DNA of 64,000 nt from Ruminiclostridium cellobioparum subsp. termitidis CT1112 (GCF_000350485.1 NZ_AORV01000002.1:1-64000), one strand, 5' to 3'. Positions 9,080 to 17,892 are shown, counted from the first letter of the stretch. The notes: a model not told the origin generated them from the sequence alone. Numbers and translations are program-made.

Positions 9080-10429
9080 TTATTTTTTTGCTTCCTTATC
9101 AAGCAATTTCTGAAAATCTTCATTGGCTTTGTTGGCCATGGCCGTCACATCCTTGCCCAATATGGCTCCGGTTATAACATTTCCTATTACCGTTCTTGCT
9201 TCTCCTACGTTAATCATAAACGGCCTGTCTGTACCGACACCGATTGGGTTAGTCTGATTTATGACTTCAACAAGATCAGCCGGGAAGTTCTTATTTGCCT
9301 CTTTATTGGTCCAGGTTGAGTTACGTGTGCTTGGATTTCCGGCAAGAGCTGTCTTGACATCCATTTCCTTGCCCAATGACCACTTTATGAATTCCCATGA
9401 TGCATCCTTATTTTTTGAACCGCTGCTTATTCCCAATGCCCATGCAACTATATTAAACGGTTTTGCTCCTGCCGGTCCTTCCGGCAATACAAAATATCCC
9501 ACCTTATCAGATATAAGAGAACTTTTTGGATCCAGTGCAAATCCATATTGGCTGTCGGCATCAATTCTCATGGCTGCCTTGCCCTGTGTAAACAGGGATT
9601 GAGTTTCAGTCCAGCCCATATTGGCTACACCGGCAGGACCGTAATTCTTCAGCAGATCTCCGTAGAACTGGAAAGCCTTAATTGCTTCGGGAGTATTTAT
9701 TGCAGCCTTCCCGTCAACAATAAAGTCCCCGCCAAAGGCACGCAGGAAGCCGGAAAATTGAGTTACGGCATCTGAGCCTTTACCTCTGATAGCTATACCG
9801 GCTATACCCTTTTCAGGATTATTCAGTTTCTTTGCCGCTTCCATCAGTTCGTCCATTGTTTTCGGAACACTTGTTATACCCGCCTGAGCAAATAATTCCT
9901 TGTTGTAATATACAATTTCTCTTTCTGTCATCAGTGGTATGCCGTACATTTTGCCGTCAATTGCACATATGTCCTTTCCCGATTCAAAAAAATCATTTAT
10001 ATCAAAATCAGGAGATTTGGAAATATATTCATCCAAGGGCTCTACCCACCCGTTGTTTGTGAACAACAACGTTTCCTGCAATGGCCTGAACGCAATAACG
10101 TCAAGATCACTTCCGCCTGCCGCTGAACTAACTGCAATCTTGTTGCTCAACTGGTCATTGGCAAGCTGCTGGAAGTTAACCGTAATCCCTGTCTCTTCTT
10201 TAAACTTATCAAGATTGGCTACGATCTCATTTGTCCACATTGCACCAAAACCAATAAAGTTAATCTTTGTGTCATCAAAAGGCTTTGCCGTACTACTGCT
10301 GTTTGCCGCTGCGGAAGAGTTTGCAGTTGTTGAATCGGCAGCAGGTTTTTCACTGCCGCAGGCAGTAAATAGTGAAACGAGCATTGTAAATAACAGTAAC
10401 ATGCAGATTAATCTTTTTGTAGATCTCAT
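9080..10429 (-). CDS. ABC sugar importer, extracellular binding lipoprotein (family 1)
   Basis: A 449-residue solute-binding protein. It has a lipoprotein signal peptide (MRSTKRLICMLLLFTMLVSL) with lipobox LFTAC, a Ser/Ala/Thr-rich linker, and a two-domain family-1 fold. Segments such as MYGIPLMTEREIVYYNKELF and ASWEFIKWSLGKE are typical of the MalE/UgpB/lactose-binding group. The ATG at 10429 has GAGGAGGAATTC upstream. It is encoded before its two permeases and after the kinase genes, and presumably delivers an oligosaccharide, polyol or sugar acid to the operon's enzymes. Confidence 0.9.
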   Translation of the reverse strand: MRSTKRLICMLLLFTMLVSLFTACGSEKPAADSTTANSSAAANSSSTAKPFDDTKINFIGFGAMWTNEIVANLDKFKEETGITVNFQQLANDQLSNKIAVSSAAGGSDLDVIAFRPLQETLLFTNNGWVEPLDEYISKSPDFDINDFFESGKDICAIDGKMYGIPLMTEREIVYYNKELFAQAGITSVPKTMDELMEAAKKLNNPEKGIAGIAIRGKGSDAVTQFSGFLRAFGGDFIVDGKAAINTPEAIKAFQFYGDLLKNYGPAGVANMGWTETQSLFTQGKAAMRIDADSQYGFALDPKSSLISDKVGYFVLPEGPAGAKPFNIVAWALGISSGSKNKDASWEFIKWSLGKEMDVKTALAGNPSTRNSTWTNKEANKNFPADLVEVINQTNPIGVGTDRPFMINVGEARTVIGNVITGAILGKDVTAMANKANEDFQKLLDKEAKK

Positions 10430-10616
10430 AAATGAATTCCTCCTCTAATTTTTTCTTTGAGAAGGCATATATTTTTCAAAGATATTTCAGGCATCATTTT
10501 TTACTTTTAGTATGCCTAAGTACCCTTTTAAAGATATCTTGCCTTCTTTTTATGTATACATACACATGTATGCTACATTTTGCATGAAATTCCATTCAAT
10601 AAAGCGTAGATCTGAT

Positions 10617-11267
10617 TCAGCAGCTATGTCCGCTTTCTATTAACCTTACAAATTCAAGAAAGCCTTGCATCAAAAGAACAGCTACTACGGAGCCTGCATC
10701 CAGCAGTTCCCTTGAGTTCTCTCCTCTGGTTGCCGCTCTGCCATGAACAGCAAGCATAGTTTTTGTCATCTCGCTGCCTTTTTCAGATGCTTTTAATGCA
10801 TTCCGTGCAGCCACTAATATTGTTTCACCCTTTGCCAGATCCTCTTTGAGAGAATCTACTGCAGGGGCTATTCCGTCAAGAAATGTTTTTTCCCCGGCTT
10901 TTGCCTTGCCTCGAAATTCCACACCCTGCTTGTATGCTTCAAAAAGTTGTACAATATCTCCAAGTGACAATACATCTTTACCCTTTAATGCCATTCCTGC
11001 CTGCATCAACCCCGAAGCCATCAATGTACCCATTGTGGAAGGAACAGCCGAGGACATTTTCTTTCCTGCCTTGTAAAATATTTTACCGATATCCGTTTCT
11101 TCTGAATCCGCGACAGCAAGATAAGCTGCCTTAAAGCCATCACTCATGGTCAAACCCAGATCACCGTCTCCGGCAACACTATCGATTTCTATCAGGTATT
11201 TCTTATTGCTCAGCATTATTATGCTCCATTGTTCAAAAAGCTTTTTAATCTTATTGAATCTGATCAT
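10617..11267 (-). CDS. dhaL: DhaL-like nucleotide-binding subunit of a dihydroxyacetone-type kinase
   Basis: A 216-residue all-helical kinase subunit. The Mg-ATP binding aspartates lie in DSVAGDGDLGLTM, and MSSAVPSTMGTLMASGL follows as in the family. The start at 11267 is preferred because AGGAGG lies 4 nt before that ATG; a GTG at 11291 gives an eight-residue extension that overlaps this RBS. It is paired with DhaK upstream (48-nt gap). No DhaM/PTS component is present, so the phosphoryl donor may be ATP rather than phosphoenolpyruvate. Related kinases phosphorylate erythrulose or glyceraldehyde, so the substrate need not be dihydroxyacetone. Confidence 0.85.
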   Translation of the reverse strand: MIRFNKIKKLFEQWSIIMLSNKKYLIEIDSVAGDGDLGLTMSDGFKAAYLAVADSEETDIGKIFYKAGKKMSSAVPSTMGTLMASGLMQAGMALKGKDVLSLGDIVQLFEAYKQGVEFRGKAKAGEKTFLDGIAPAVDSLKEDLAKGETILVAARNALKASEKGSEMTKTMLAVHGRAATRGENSRELLDAGSVVAVLLMQGFLEFVRLIESGHSC

Positions 11268-11315
11268 AATTCCTCCTAAAACTTTAAGCACAGCTATAAA
11301 GCAGGTTAAATTATT

Positions 11316-12332
11316 TTATAATTGCATTTGCTTGAAAAACGGTGTATTTGCAGGAGCAGCCAAAAGTCTTTTAAGCTCATCATCCAGCTTGAACAGGGTT
11401 ATTGAAGCTCCGGACATTTCCATTGCTGTGGCATATTCACCCACAAAAGCCCTGTATACGGAAATATCCTTTTCCTTAAGTATCTGGGAAACCCGTCTGT
11501 ACATAATATATTGCTCCTCAAGAGGCGTTGCACCCAAACCGTTTATCAATACCGCCACTTCGTCCCCGGCAGCATAGGGTATATCATCTATAATCGGTTT
11601 AAGCATTTCATCAACTATTGCATCAGCTGAAGCAAGTTTACCCCTGCGGATTCCAGGCTCTCCATGTATCCCCATCCCTATTTCCATTTCATCTTCACCC
11701 AGTTCAAAGCTTGGCCGGCCAACCCTCGGAACAGTACACGGGGATAGTGCTACTCCCATTGTTCTGACATTCTCACACGCTTTTTCGGCAATACGCTTTA
11801 CTTCCGCAAGATTCAGCATTTCAGCTGCCGCCGCTCCGGCACATTTATATACGAAAAATATGCCGGCCACACCTCTGCGCGTATTCTTCTGTCCCGGTGC
11901 CGAAGGTCCGGCTGAAGCAACATCCTCTCCGGCCACTACGGTTTCAACTTTTATACCGTCTTCAAAATCAGCCATTTCGGCAGCCATATCAAAATTAAAT
12001 ATATCTCCATTGTAATTGCCGTAAATATACAGAACACCGGCTCCCGAACTGATCGCCCTTGTAACCTCCAGGATTTGCTCCGGACTTGGAGATTGAAATA
12101 CATCTCCTATGGCACATCCATCCAACATTCCCTCTCCGACATATCCCAGAAACAGAGGGAGATGACCCGAACCTCCTCCAGTGGCTATACCTACCTTGCC
12201 ATTAATTTTTTTTGCAGAAACAAAGCATCTGACGTCTTCAGCAACAGGCTTAACCATATCCGGATGAGCCGAATAAATCCCTTCCAGCATTTCATTTACA
12301 AAATTTTCAGGTGAATTTATTATCTTTTTCAA
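11316..12332 (-). CDS. dhaK: DhaK-like substrate-binding subunit of a dihydroxyacetone-type kinase
   Basis: A 338-residue protein of the family that binds a ketose covalently through a His. GIATGGGSGHLPLF is the N-terminal glycine-rich motif and GMGIHGEPGIRRG carries the substrate-binding His. The start codon is TTG at 12332 with an excellent AAAGGAGG RBS just upstream. It works with the DhaL subunit encoded next. Its place in a sugar-acid operon suggests it traps a short-chain ketose or aldose (dihydroxyacetone, glyceraldehyde or a tetrulose) made by the aldolase or dehydrogenase. That substrate is inferred. Confidence 0.88.
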   Translation of the reverse strand: MKKIINSPENFVNEMLEGIYSAHPDMVKPVAEDVRCFVSAKKINGKVGIATGGGSGHLPLFLGYVGEGMLDGCAIGDVFQSPSPEQILEVTRAISSGAGVLYIYGNYNGDIFNFDMAAEMADFEDGIKVETVVAGEDVASAGPSAPGQKNTRRGVAGIFFVYKCAGAAAAEMLNLAEVKRIAEKACENVRTMGVALSPCTVPRVGRPSFELGEDEMEIGMGIHGEPGIRRGKLASADAIVDEMLKPIIDDIPYAAGDEVAVLINGLGATPLEEQYIMYRRVSQILKEKDISVYRAFVGEYATAMEMSGASITLFKLDDELKRLLAAPANTPFFKQMQL

Positions 12333-12401
12333 TTGAATACCTCCTTTTTCAAACCGGGTTTTGAAACAGTCAGCTAAATAATTTAATTAGAAATTTTGTG
12401 T

Positions 12402-13358
12402 TTATTTGTTTACATAATTTTCAGGATCCCTACCGTTGCAGACAACATCTACGGTAGCTTTGGCCGTAATTTCACCTACCATTTTTATGGTTTCAAGGGT
12501 ATCGCTTCCCCAGTGGGGAGTACAGATGAAATTGTCCAATGTGAACAGTTTATTATTAGATAAAGGAGGTTCTGTCTCAAATACATCTGATGCGGCGCCT
12601 GCGAGTTTTTGATTTATCAAGGCTTCATACAATGCATCCTCATCTACCAGCGAACCTCGGCTGGTATTTATAAAAAACGCTCCATCCTTCATTTTAGAAA
12701 TCGTTCCGGCATTTATTATGTGATTGGTCTCTTCCATCTTGGGCAAATGAAGACTTATAATATCACATTTTTCAATCAGTTCGTTAAAGCCGGTTATTTG
12801 AACATTATATTTTTCTGCCCATTCATAATCGGGATATTTATCAAATGCAAAAATCTTGGCATCAAAGCCATACAGCTTCCTGGCTACAAGCCTGGGGATT
12901 TTTCCAAAACCAATCAGTCCTATATTCTTTCCGGATATTTCACTGCCGACTATTCTGTCCCATTTACCTGTTTTACATATCCTGTCCCCTGTAACAATAT
13001 TCCTTTTCAGATTAACAATTAACCCTATTACCAGTTCAGCCACAGCATTTGTTGAGGCAGGCGCATTGCTGACCTTTATTCCGTATTCCTTCGCCTTTAT
13101 CAAATCAATGTTATCTACACCGATTCCGAACTTTGCAATAGATTTTATTTTTCTGCCTCTTTTGAAAAGCTCCTCATTCCATTCGTCCATCCCCGTTATG
13201 ACAGCATCCAGATCTTCTACTATTTCTAAAAGCTCATCCCGGGTATATGGTCTCTGAAAAGAATTCTCAATTATCTCAAATCCCTTCTGTTCAAGATATG
13301 CTTTTGACTCGGGACAGTTTTTGGAATAGTTGTAGCCTCCGAAAAACAGCTTATACAT
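12402..13358 (-). CDS. D-2-hydroxyacid dehydrogenase, paralogue of the gene at 3488
   Basis: A 318-residue NAD(P)-dependent 2-hydroxyacid dehydrogenase. The Rossmann motif is GLIGFGKIPR; the catalytic triad is Arg in NTSRGSLVDED, Glu in FETEPPL and His in CTPHWGSDT. Both it and the paralogue carry an N-terminal block ending RPYTRDEL/RPMTFEEL, FGIGVDNIDL, and a C-terminal NGRDP. Two copies in one operon suggest either two consecutive redox steps or different stereochemistry, or relaxed redundancy. The neighbours are the aldolase (32 nt upstream) and DhaK (69 nt downstream). Confidence 0.87.
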   Translation of the reverse strand: MYKLFFGGYNYSKNCPESKAYLEQKGFEIIENSFQRPYTRDELLEIVEDLDAVITGMDEWNEELFKRGRKIKSIAKFGIGVDNIDLIKAKEYGIKVSNAPASTNAVAELVIGLIVNLKRNIVTGDRICKTGKWDRIVGSEISGKNIGLIGFGKIPRLVARKLYGFDAKIFAFDKYPDYEWAEKYNVQITGFNELIEKCDIISLHLPKMEETNHIINAGTISKMKDGAFFINTSRGSLVDEDALYEALINQKLAGAASDVFETEPPLSNNKLFTLDNFICTPHWGSDTLETIKMVGEITAKATVDVVCNGRDPENYVNK

Positions 13359-13390
13359 GGATATCTCTCCCTTATATGATAATGAAGTGA

Positions 13391-14287
13391 CTATTTTACG
13401 ATCTCAAGACATTTTTTGAAGTCCTTTGTGAATAATTCAAGCTCCTGCGGAGAGATATCCAGCAATGGCTTTCTCATGGTACCCATGTCAATGCCTCTGA
13501 TTTTCAAGCCTTCTTTGAAATAAGACATATTTGAACCGCACTTGATTGTCTCTGCAGCATATGTTGCAAGTTTCTGAAGTCTGGAAGCCTCCTGGTACTG
13601 TCCTTCCGTAAAAGCTTTGTACACTCTTGAAAAAGCTTCGGGGAATACACTGGAGCAGCCTGATACTATTCCGTCGCAACCAAGCATAAGTGAAGCAAAC
13701 ATCAGAGTATCGGCTCCCTGCACGACAGAAAAATTATCATTGTTTATTCTTCCATAATGTACTGTTCTGTTCATATCCGGCAGGCTATATTTTATACCTA
13801 TTATATTTGGTGCTCTCTTTACTATTCTTTCGATAACCTCAGGTTTAAGATCATTGCCCGACAGCTGAGGAATATTGTAGGCATAAACCGGGAAATCAGC
13901 AGGAACGCTATTTGCAACTGCAACATAATATTCTTCCAATTCCCTGTCGGTAACCTTAAAATATGCAGGAGTTACAACTCCGATTCCATCAGCACCTATA
14001 TCAAATGCATGTCTGGCAAGTTCAACAGTTTCGGCTTGGGCCATAGCACCTACATGGATATAGGCGGTAATCCTCTTATTGTTTTGAGCTATAACTGTTT
14101 CGGCCACCAGCTTTCTTTCCTCAACAGTCATAAGATCCATTTCACCTGTGGTACCCAGCGGATAAAGACAGTTCACTCCACCGTTAATCAAAAAATCAAC
14201 ATGCTTTCTGATTGCGTTTGCGTCAACCTTTTGATTTTTGTCAAAAGGTGTTACCATTGCTGTTATTACTCCATAAAGTTTTTTCAT
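13391..14287 (-). CDS. DapA-family (class I) aldolase, first gene of the sugar operon
   Basis: A 298-residue TIM-barrel Schiff-base aldolase/lyase of the dihydrodipicolinate synthase/N-acetylneuraminate lyase/KDG aldolase family. GTTGEMDLM is the pyruvate-binding loop, VYAYNIPQLSG has the catalytic Tyr, and GIKYS has the Schiff-base Lys. The ATG at 14287 is chosen because GGAGG lies 8 nt upstream; a TTG at 14302 overlaps this RBS. As the first gene of an operon containing an IlvD/Edd dehydratase, it most likely cleaves a 2-keto-3-deoxy sugar acid to pyruvate plus a short aldehyde. A lysine-pathway DapA is unlikely in this context. Confidence 0.84.
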   Translation of the reverse strand: MKKLYGVITAMVTPFDKNQKVDANAIRKHVDFLINGGVNCLYPLGTTGEMDLMTVEERKLVAETVIAQNNKRITAYIHVGAMAQAETVELARHAFDIGADGIGVVTPAYFKVTDRELEEYYVAVANSVPADFPVYAYNIPQLSGNDLKPEVIERIVKRAPNIIGIKYSLPDMNRTVHYGRINNDNFSVVQGADTLMFASLMLGCDGIVSGCSSVFPEAFSRVYKAFTEGQYQEASRLQKLATYAAETIKCGSNMSYFKEGLKIRGIDMGTMRKPLLDISPQELELFTKDFKKCLEIVK

Positions 14288-14359
14288 GAATCCAGCCTCC
14301 AATTTTGTTTTATGTTTTTATTAAAATAATGAATATTTTTAATCCATTAAGACTTAAGT

Positions 14360-14417
14360 TATCAACCATTGTGAAACTATTTACATACCGTCAACTCATA
14401 TGACGTATAGTTTCATA
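14360..14417 (-). promoter_or_regulatory. Operon promoter region with operator boxes 1 and 2
   Basis: Box 1 (14370-14385) reads TGTGAAACTATTTACA on the plus strand. Box 2 (14402-14417, minus strand) starts TATGAAACTATAC and is a half match. A weak promoter TTGATA at 14360-14365 (minus strand) lies next to box 1, 17 nt before TTAAAA. The boxes resemble LacI-family operators with a TGAAA-N4/5-TACA layout. Confidence 0.45.
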
Positions 14418-14516
14418 TCCCTTAATCAGATATGCAGACTTTCCCCTGTAATTTGCATATACGTATTTCCCCGATTTATACAAAGTCTTCCGGTTGTTAA
14501 GATTAATGCCGACATG

Positions 14517-14532
14517 TGTAATCGTTTTCACA
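14517..14532 (-). promoter_or_regulatory. Operator box 3 / catabolite-responsive element
   Basis: On the minus strand this reads TGTGAAAACGATTACA. Its inner 14 bases fit the cre consensus TGWNANCGNTNWCA at every defined position, so CcpA could bind here. It also resembles the other five boxes of the region, so it could equally serve the local LacI regulator. Confidence 0.5.
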
Positions 14533-14641
14533 TTTATGTATATAATTTAGCATATATAACTAATAAACGCAATACTTTTTGCAAATTTTTTATATAATAT
14601 TTATGATCAATATGTATGATTACTTTGTAAGCTACCATTAA

Positions 14642-14694
14642 AAAGTGTAATAGTTTCACATTTTTTGAGTATGGTTATGAAACTGTTACACTTT
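14642..14694. promoter_or_regulatory. Operator boxes 4 and 5, arranged as a large inverted repeat
   Basis: Box 4 (14646-14660, TGTAATAGTTTCACA) and box 5 (14676-14690, TATGAAACTGTTACA) face each other. With flanks they form a 19-bp inverted repeat with two mismatches (14642-14660 with 14676-14694) around a 15-nt spacer. This could hold two dimers or one tetramer of the divergent LacI-family regulator. Confidence 0.5.
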
Positions 14695-14751
14695 ATGCAT
14701 TTTAACTCAAAACAGTATAAATAGTGCCTCGGTTTTTATACTTATTTTTTA

Positions 14752-14806
14752 TTGATATGTTTTTATGCATATAGTATACTTTTTATGAGTTATGAAACCG
14801 TATACA
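14752..14806 (+). promoter_or_regulatory. Promoter of the LacI-family gene with operator box 6 at the start site
   Basis: TTGATA (14752-14757) and TATACT (14775-14780) are separated by 17 nt. Box 6 (TATGAAACCGTATACA, 14791-14806) begins 11 nt after the -10 box, over the expected transcription start, which is where a self-repressor would bind. Confidence 0.65.
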
Positions 14807-14902
14807 TATTCAAAGAATATAATCGCCAATTGGGTTTCATACAAATCCATGAAGTAAAATATACTTTTAAAATATTCATACATTAACGAGGAGCATATAA
14901 GA

Positions 14903-15922
14903 ATGAAAAACCCTACTATAAAAGATGTTGCCAGCAAAGCAGGTGTTTCGACAGCTACAGTTTCACGGTATTTAAATAGCAGCGGTTATGTCAGCAAAGA
15001 AATACAGAAAAAAATCAGTGATGTTATTGAGGAACTGGATTTCATCCCCAATAATGTTGCTCAAAGTCTTAAAAGAACCAGAACTAAAACAATAGGTATT
15101 GTAATACCAGATTTGTCAAATGTATCTTTTATGGATACTGTAAAAGCCATAAGCGACATTGTTATTGCACACAATTATCAACCTATCATTTTAAGCAGTG
15201 ACGAAAATCTTGACAATGAGAACAAGATTCTTGATGTACTGGTCTCTAAAAGAGTCGACGGCATTATAATTGCTTCTGCCGGCAGGAATGAAAAACTGCT
15301 TAAAATCCATGGTAATGGGCTTCCTATCGTATTAATGGACAGGGACTTCTGCAACACCGATGACAATATAATAATAGATTCCGTTATTAATGATAATTTT
15401 ACCGGGTCATATCAGATGATAAATTATCTTATTTCACTTGGCCATAAAAAAATAGCCATACTGTGCAGCCAACAAAATCCCGTACTCATAAACGACAGAC
15501 TGCGTGGTTATATCAATGCCCATGAACATAATGGTATGGATGTGGATGAAAATTATATACTATATGGAAACTATAAATTTGAATCGGGCTATGAATTGAC
15601 AAAGAGACTGATAATGCAGCCTTTGAAGCCTACAGCCATTTTTTCAGTCAACAATCTGATGGCATTGGGGGCAGTGGCTGCATTAAATGAGATGAACATA
15701 AGCATTCCTGATGAAATGTCTGTTTGTGCTTTCGGTGTATTTAAATATCATCCTATTTTAAACCCTGACATGACAGTTATAAATCAACGGCCTGTTGAAC
15801 TGGGAATAAAAGCTGCCGAGCTTCTGATTAACAGGATAAAAAACCAAAAAGACTGGGTACCTCAAAAATTTGTGTTTGATGCTGATATTATAATGAGAAA
15901 TTCTTGCTCCGGCCCTAAGTAG
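14903..15922 (+). CDS. LacI/PurR-family transcriptional regulator of the sugar cluster
   Basis: A 339-residue regulator. The N-terminal helix-turn-helix reads TIKDVASKAGVSTATVSRYL, followed by the hinge helix region PNNVAQSLKRTRT. From residue 62 on there is a periplasmic-binding-protein-like effector domain (IGIVIPDLSN ... RVDGIIIASAG ... MALGAVAALNEM). It is transcribed divergently from the aldolase operon across a gap with about six similar 15-16 bp boxes, so it very likely controls both directions. GAGGAG precedes the ATG. It is convergent with the kinase/isomerase pair, whose products probably belong to the same pathway. Confidence 0.92.
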   Translation: MKNPTIKDVASKAGVSTATVSRYLNSSGYVSKEIQKKISDVIEELDFIPNNVAQSLKRTRTKTIGIVIPDLSNVSFMDTVKAISDIVIAHNYQPIILSSDENLDNENKILDVLVSKRVDGIIIASAGRNEKLLKIHGNGLPIVLMDRDFCNTDDNIIIDSVINDNFTGSYQMINYLISLGHKKIAILCSQQNPVLINDRLRGYINAHEHNGMDVDENYILYGNYKFESGYELTKRLIMQPLKPTAIFSVNNLMALGAVAALNEMNISIPDEMSVCAFGVFKYHPILNPDMTVINQRPVELGIKAAELLINRIKNQKDWVPQKFVFDADIIMRNSCSGPK

Positions 15923-15973
15923 GTGGGATAACTTATCAAATATCATTAGCGTCTTAATTAAATCCCGGAAAGG

Positions 15974-16573
15974 TTACCGCATCTTGCCAAGGCTTCCTCC
16001 CGGATGCCACCTGACATATTGTTGGGAGGTTATTCCCTTTTTGCATTGCAGCAACAGACTCAGTATCTGCAGGACAAAAACCTCAGCAAGTATGGAAGCC
16101 CGGGGTGCTCTATTCAGCGGATCACCTTCATTTTCGACACCCGCGTAGAGATAAGCATCACCTTTTTTTGCCAGCCAGGATTCTCTCTTTCCAGTCACTG
16201 CAATTATCTTAGCTCCATTGTTCTTTAATGTTGTAACCGTCGCTTTCAGTTCAGCCGTTTCACCGCTATTGGATATGGCTATGACAACATCCCCTGGTTT
16301 TACCTGCCCTGCCGAGCCATGAACAGCTTCGGTGCCATGCAGCTCATAAGCAGGCGTTCCGGTGGAAGAAAGCAAAGAAGCAATATATCCCGCAACATGA
16401 CCAGGCTTTCCTATACCGGTTATGTGCACTCTATTTCCGTTTTCTTCCGCCTCCATCACCAGTTTAATTGGCTTTTCATACATTTTTACACTGATTTCAC
16501 TTTTTAAAGAATTAATCTCTTCAAGGGTAATGTTTATAAAGGTTTTTATTATTGAATCCAATGATTCCCCCAC
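15974..16573 (-). CDS. SIS-domain sugar-phosphate isomerase, KpsF/KdsD-like without CBS domains
   Basis: A 199-residue single SIS domain. It shows GIGKPGHVAGYIASLLSSTG, AISNSGETAEL and the C-terminal WHPGGSLGK typical of arabinose-5-phosphate isomerases (KpsF/KdsD/GutQ), but ends before the CBS pair found in the full-length enzymes. The start is GTG at 16573, with AAGGAGGTG just upstream. It lies 12 nt after the ribokinase-like gene, so the two are co-expressed: one phosphorylates a sugar, the other interconverts its ketose and aldose phosphate forms. The substrate is inferred as a pentose or hexose phosphate. Confidence 0.82.
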   Translation of the reverse strand: MGESLDSIIKTFINITLEEINSLKSEISVKMYEKPIKLVMEAEENGNRVHITGIGKPGHVAGYIASLLSSTGTPAYELHGTEAVHGSAGQVKPGDVVIAISNSGETAELKATVTTLKNNGAKIIAVTGKRESWLAKKGDAYLYAGVENEGDPLNRAPRASILAEVFVLQILSLLLQCKKGITSQQYVRWHPGGSLGKMR

Positions 16574-16585
16574 AAAATCACCTCC

Positions 16586-17584
16586 TTAAATTCTGCTGTA
16601 ATTGTCTTTCATTATCAGACCTTTTACTTCTTCCATGGTTGGCAGAGATGTAATGGCCCCCATTCGCGAAACAGTAAGGGCAGCAGTATAACTTGCAAAA
16701 TCAAGGGCTTCCTCCGCATCCATACCCATACATACAGCCGAGCAGAATGCCCCTGTAAAGGAATCCCCTGCCGCAGTGGGATCAATAACTTCAACAGTAT
16801 CCACGCAGGGCCTGACTATAAAAGTATCCTTATTCATAAAGGCTGCTCCGTTACTTCCCAGGGTAATAATTACATTTTTAACACCTTTGTTCAATAAAAT
16901 CTGTGCAGCCAGCATTAGCTTTTCGGTATCAACCGAACCATCCTCCGATATAAATTTAACTCCTGTAAGACCATATGCCTCATATTCATTTGGAGATATA
17001 TAAGTCAATTTGGAGAGAATATCATCGTCCAAAGATTCATACGGGGCTGAATTCAACATAACAGGTATTCCCTTGGCATAAGCAAATTCAATAATTTTAC
17101 GGTTGACCTCCAGAGGAATTTCAAGCTGTAAAATTACAAGGTCAAAATTTGAAATTTTTTCTTTTAAAAAATATATATCTTCAACAGTTAAGCTCATATT
17201 TGCACCCGGCACCACTAAAATTCTGTTCTGATTCTTTTTGCCGGGAATAACCTCCAATATTATGCAGCTTACAGCCGACGGGCAGGTCTCGTCTCTCAAA
17301 ATGCCGTCAGAATCAATACCTGCATCTTGAATCGTTTTCACAAGTTGATCACCAAACATATCATTTCCAACCTTGCCGACCATGGTAACGTTTACACCAA
17401 GCTTAGCAGATTGAACCGCCTGATTAGCACCTTTTCCTCCCGGTGCCAATACAAAGGAGAGACCATTCTTTACAGTTTCACCTTCGCCCGGAACCTTTGA
17501 AGTACTATACACCATATCCATTGCGAGGCTTCCAACAACCAGTATTTTCGGTACTTTAATAATATTAATCAGCCCTTTCCCCAA
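16586..17584 (-). CDS. Ribokinase-like PfkB-family sugar kinase
   Basis: A 332-residue ATP-dependent kinase. The first PfkB signature is APGGKGANQAVQSAKLG. The catalytic region is VIDPTAAGDSFTGAF, where the usual TGAGD is replaced by TAAGD but the catalytic Asp is kept. ITLGSNGA provides the nucleotide-binding strand. The open frame begins with TTG at 17584, which has no convincing RBS; an AAAGGG lies inside the first codons, so the real start may be a few residues further in (for example an ATT before KVPKILVVG). It heads a two-gene operon with the SIS isomerase. Confidence 0.87.
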   Translation of the reverse strand: MGKGLINIIKVPKILVVGSLAMDMVYSTSKVPGEGETVKNGLSFVLAPGGKGANQAVQSAKLGVNVTMVGKVGNDMFGDQLVKTIQDAGIDSDGILRDETCPSAVSCIILEVIPGKKNQNRILVVPGANMSLTVEDIYFLKEKISNFDLVILQLEIPLEVNRKIIEFAYAKGIPVMLNSAPYESLDDDILSKLTYISPNEYEAYGLTGVKFISEDGSVDTEKLMLAAQILLNKGVKNVIITLGSNGAAFMNKDTFIVRPCVDTVEVIDPTAAGDSFTGAFCSAVCMGMDAEEALDFASYTAALTVSRMGAITSLPTMEEVKGLIMKDNYSRI

Positions 17585-17770
17585 ATAATTTCTTATTAAT
17601 AATAATATAATTTAATAATCTATTTGTCAAATTAAACAAGGAATATATTTAATTATCTCAAGATATTTTAAAGTAACATATTTGCACACTTTTATGTGTA
17701 TTTATAGAATGTTACATATATTTTTTAAGAAAATGAGTCAGCAGACAACACATACTACATATTTTTTATG

Positions 17771-17803
17771 CGTCTTCGGAAGAGGTTACCCCTGCTTTAG
17801 ACG
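17771..17803 (-). ncRNA. Small stem-loop in the 5' region of the kinase/isomerase operon
   Basis: A 5-bp outer stem (17771-17775 with 17799-17803) encloses an inner stem (17781-17785 with 17789-17793) with a 3-nt loop. The inner stem contains a pair that is G-U only if the minus strand is transcribed, which fits a leader RNA of the rbsK-like gene. It matches no riboswitch I recognise. Confidence 0.25.
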
Positions 17804-17832
17804 GAGCTCTCACTAATAAACCCCATACTAAA

Positions 17833-17869
17833 AAACGGTACAGGGATAATTAAGGCTCCCATACCGTTT
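17833..17869 (-). terminator. Terminator of the glucan synthase gene
   Basis: On the minus strand an 8-bp stem (17833-17840 with 17862-17869) with an inner GGGA/TCCC pairing is followed by a run of T. It lies just beyond the stop codon at 17893. Confidence 0.8.
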
Positions 17870-17892
17870 CTTTAATACATTTTCTACAAATT

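Noticed and set aside
14749-14937. Minus-strand open frame over the LacI promoter
   Set aside because: It overlaps promoter, operator box 6 and the regulator start; AT-rich chance frame.
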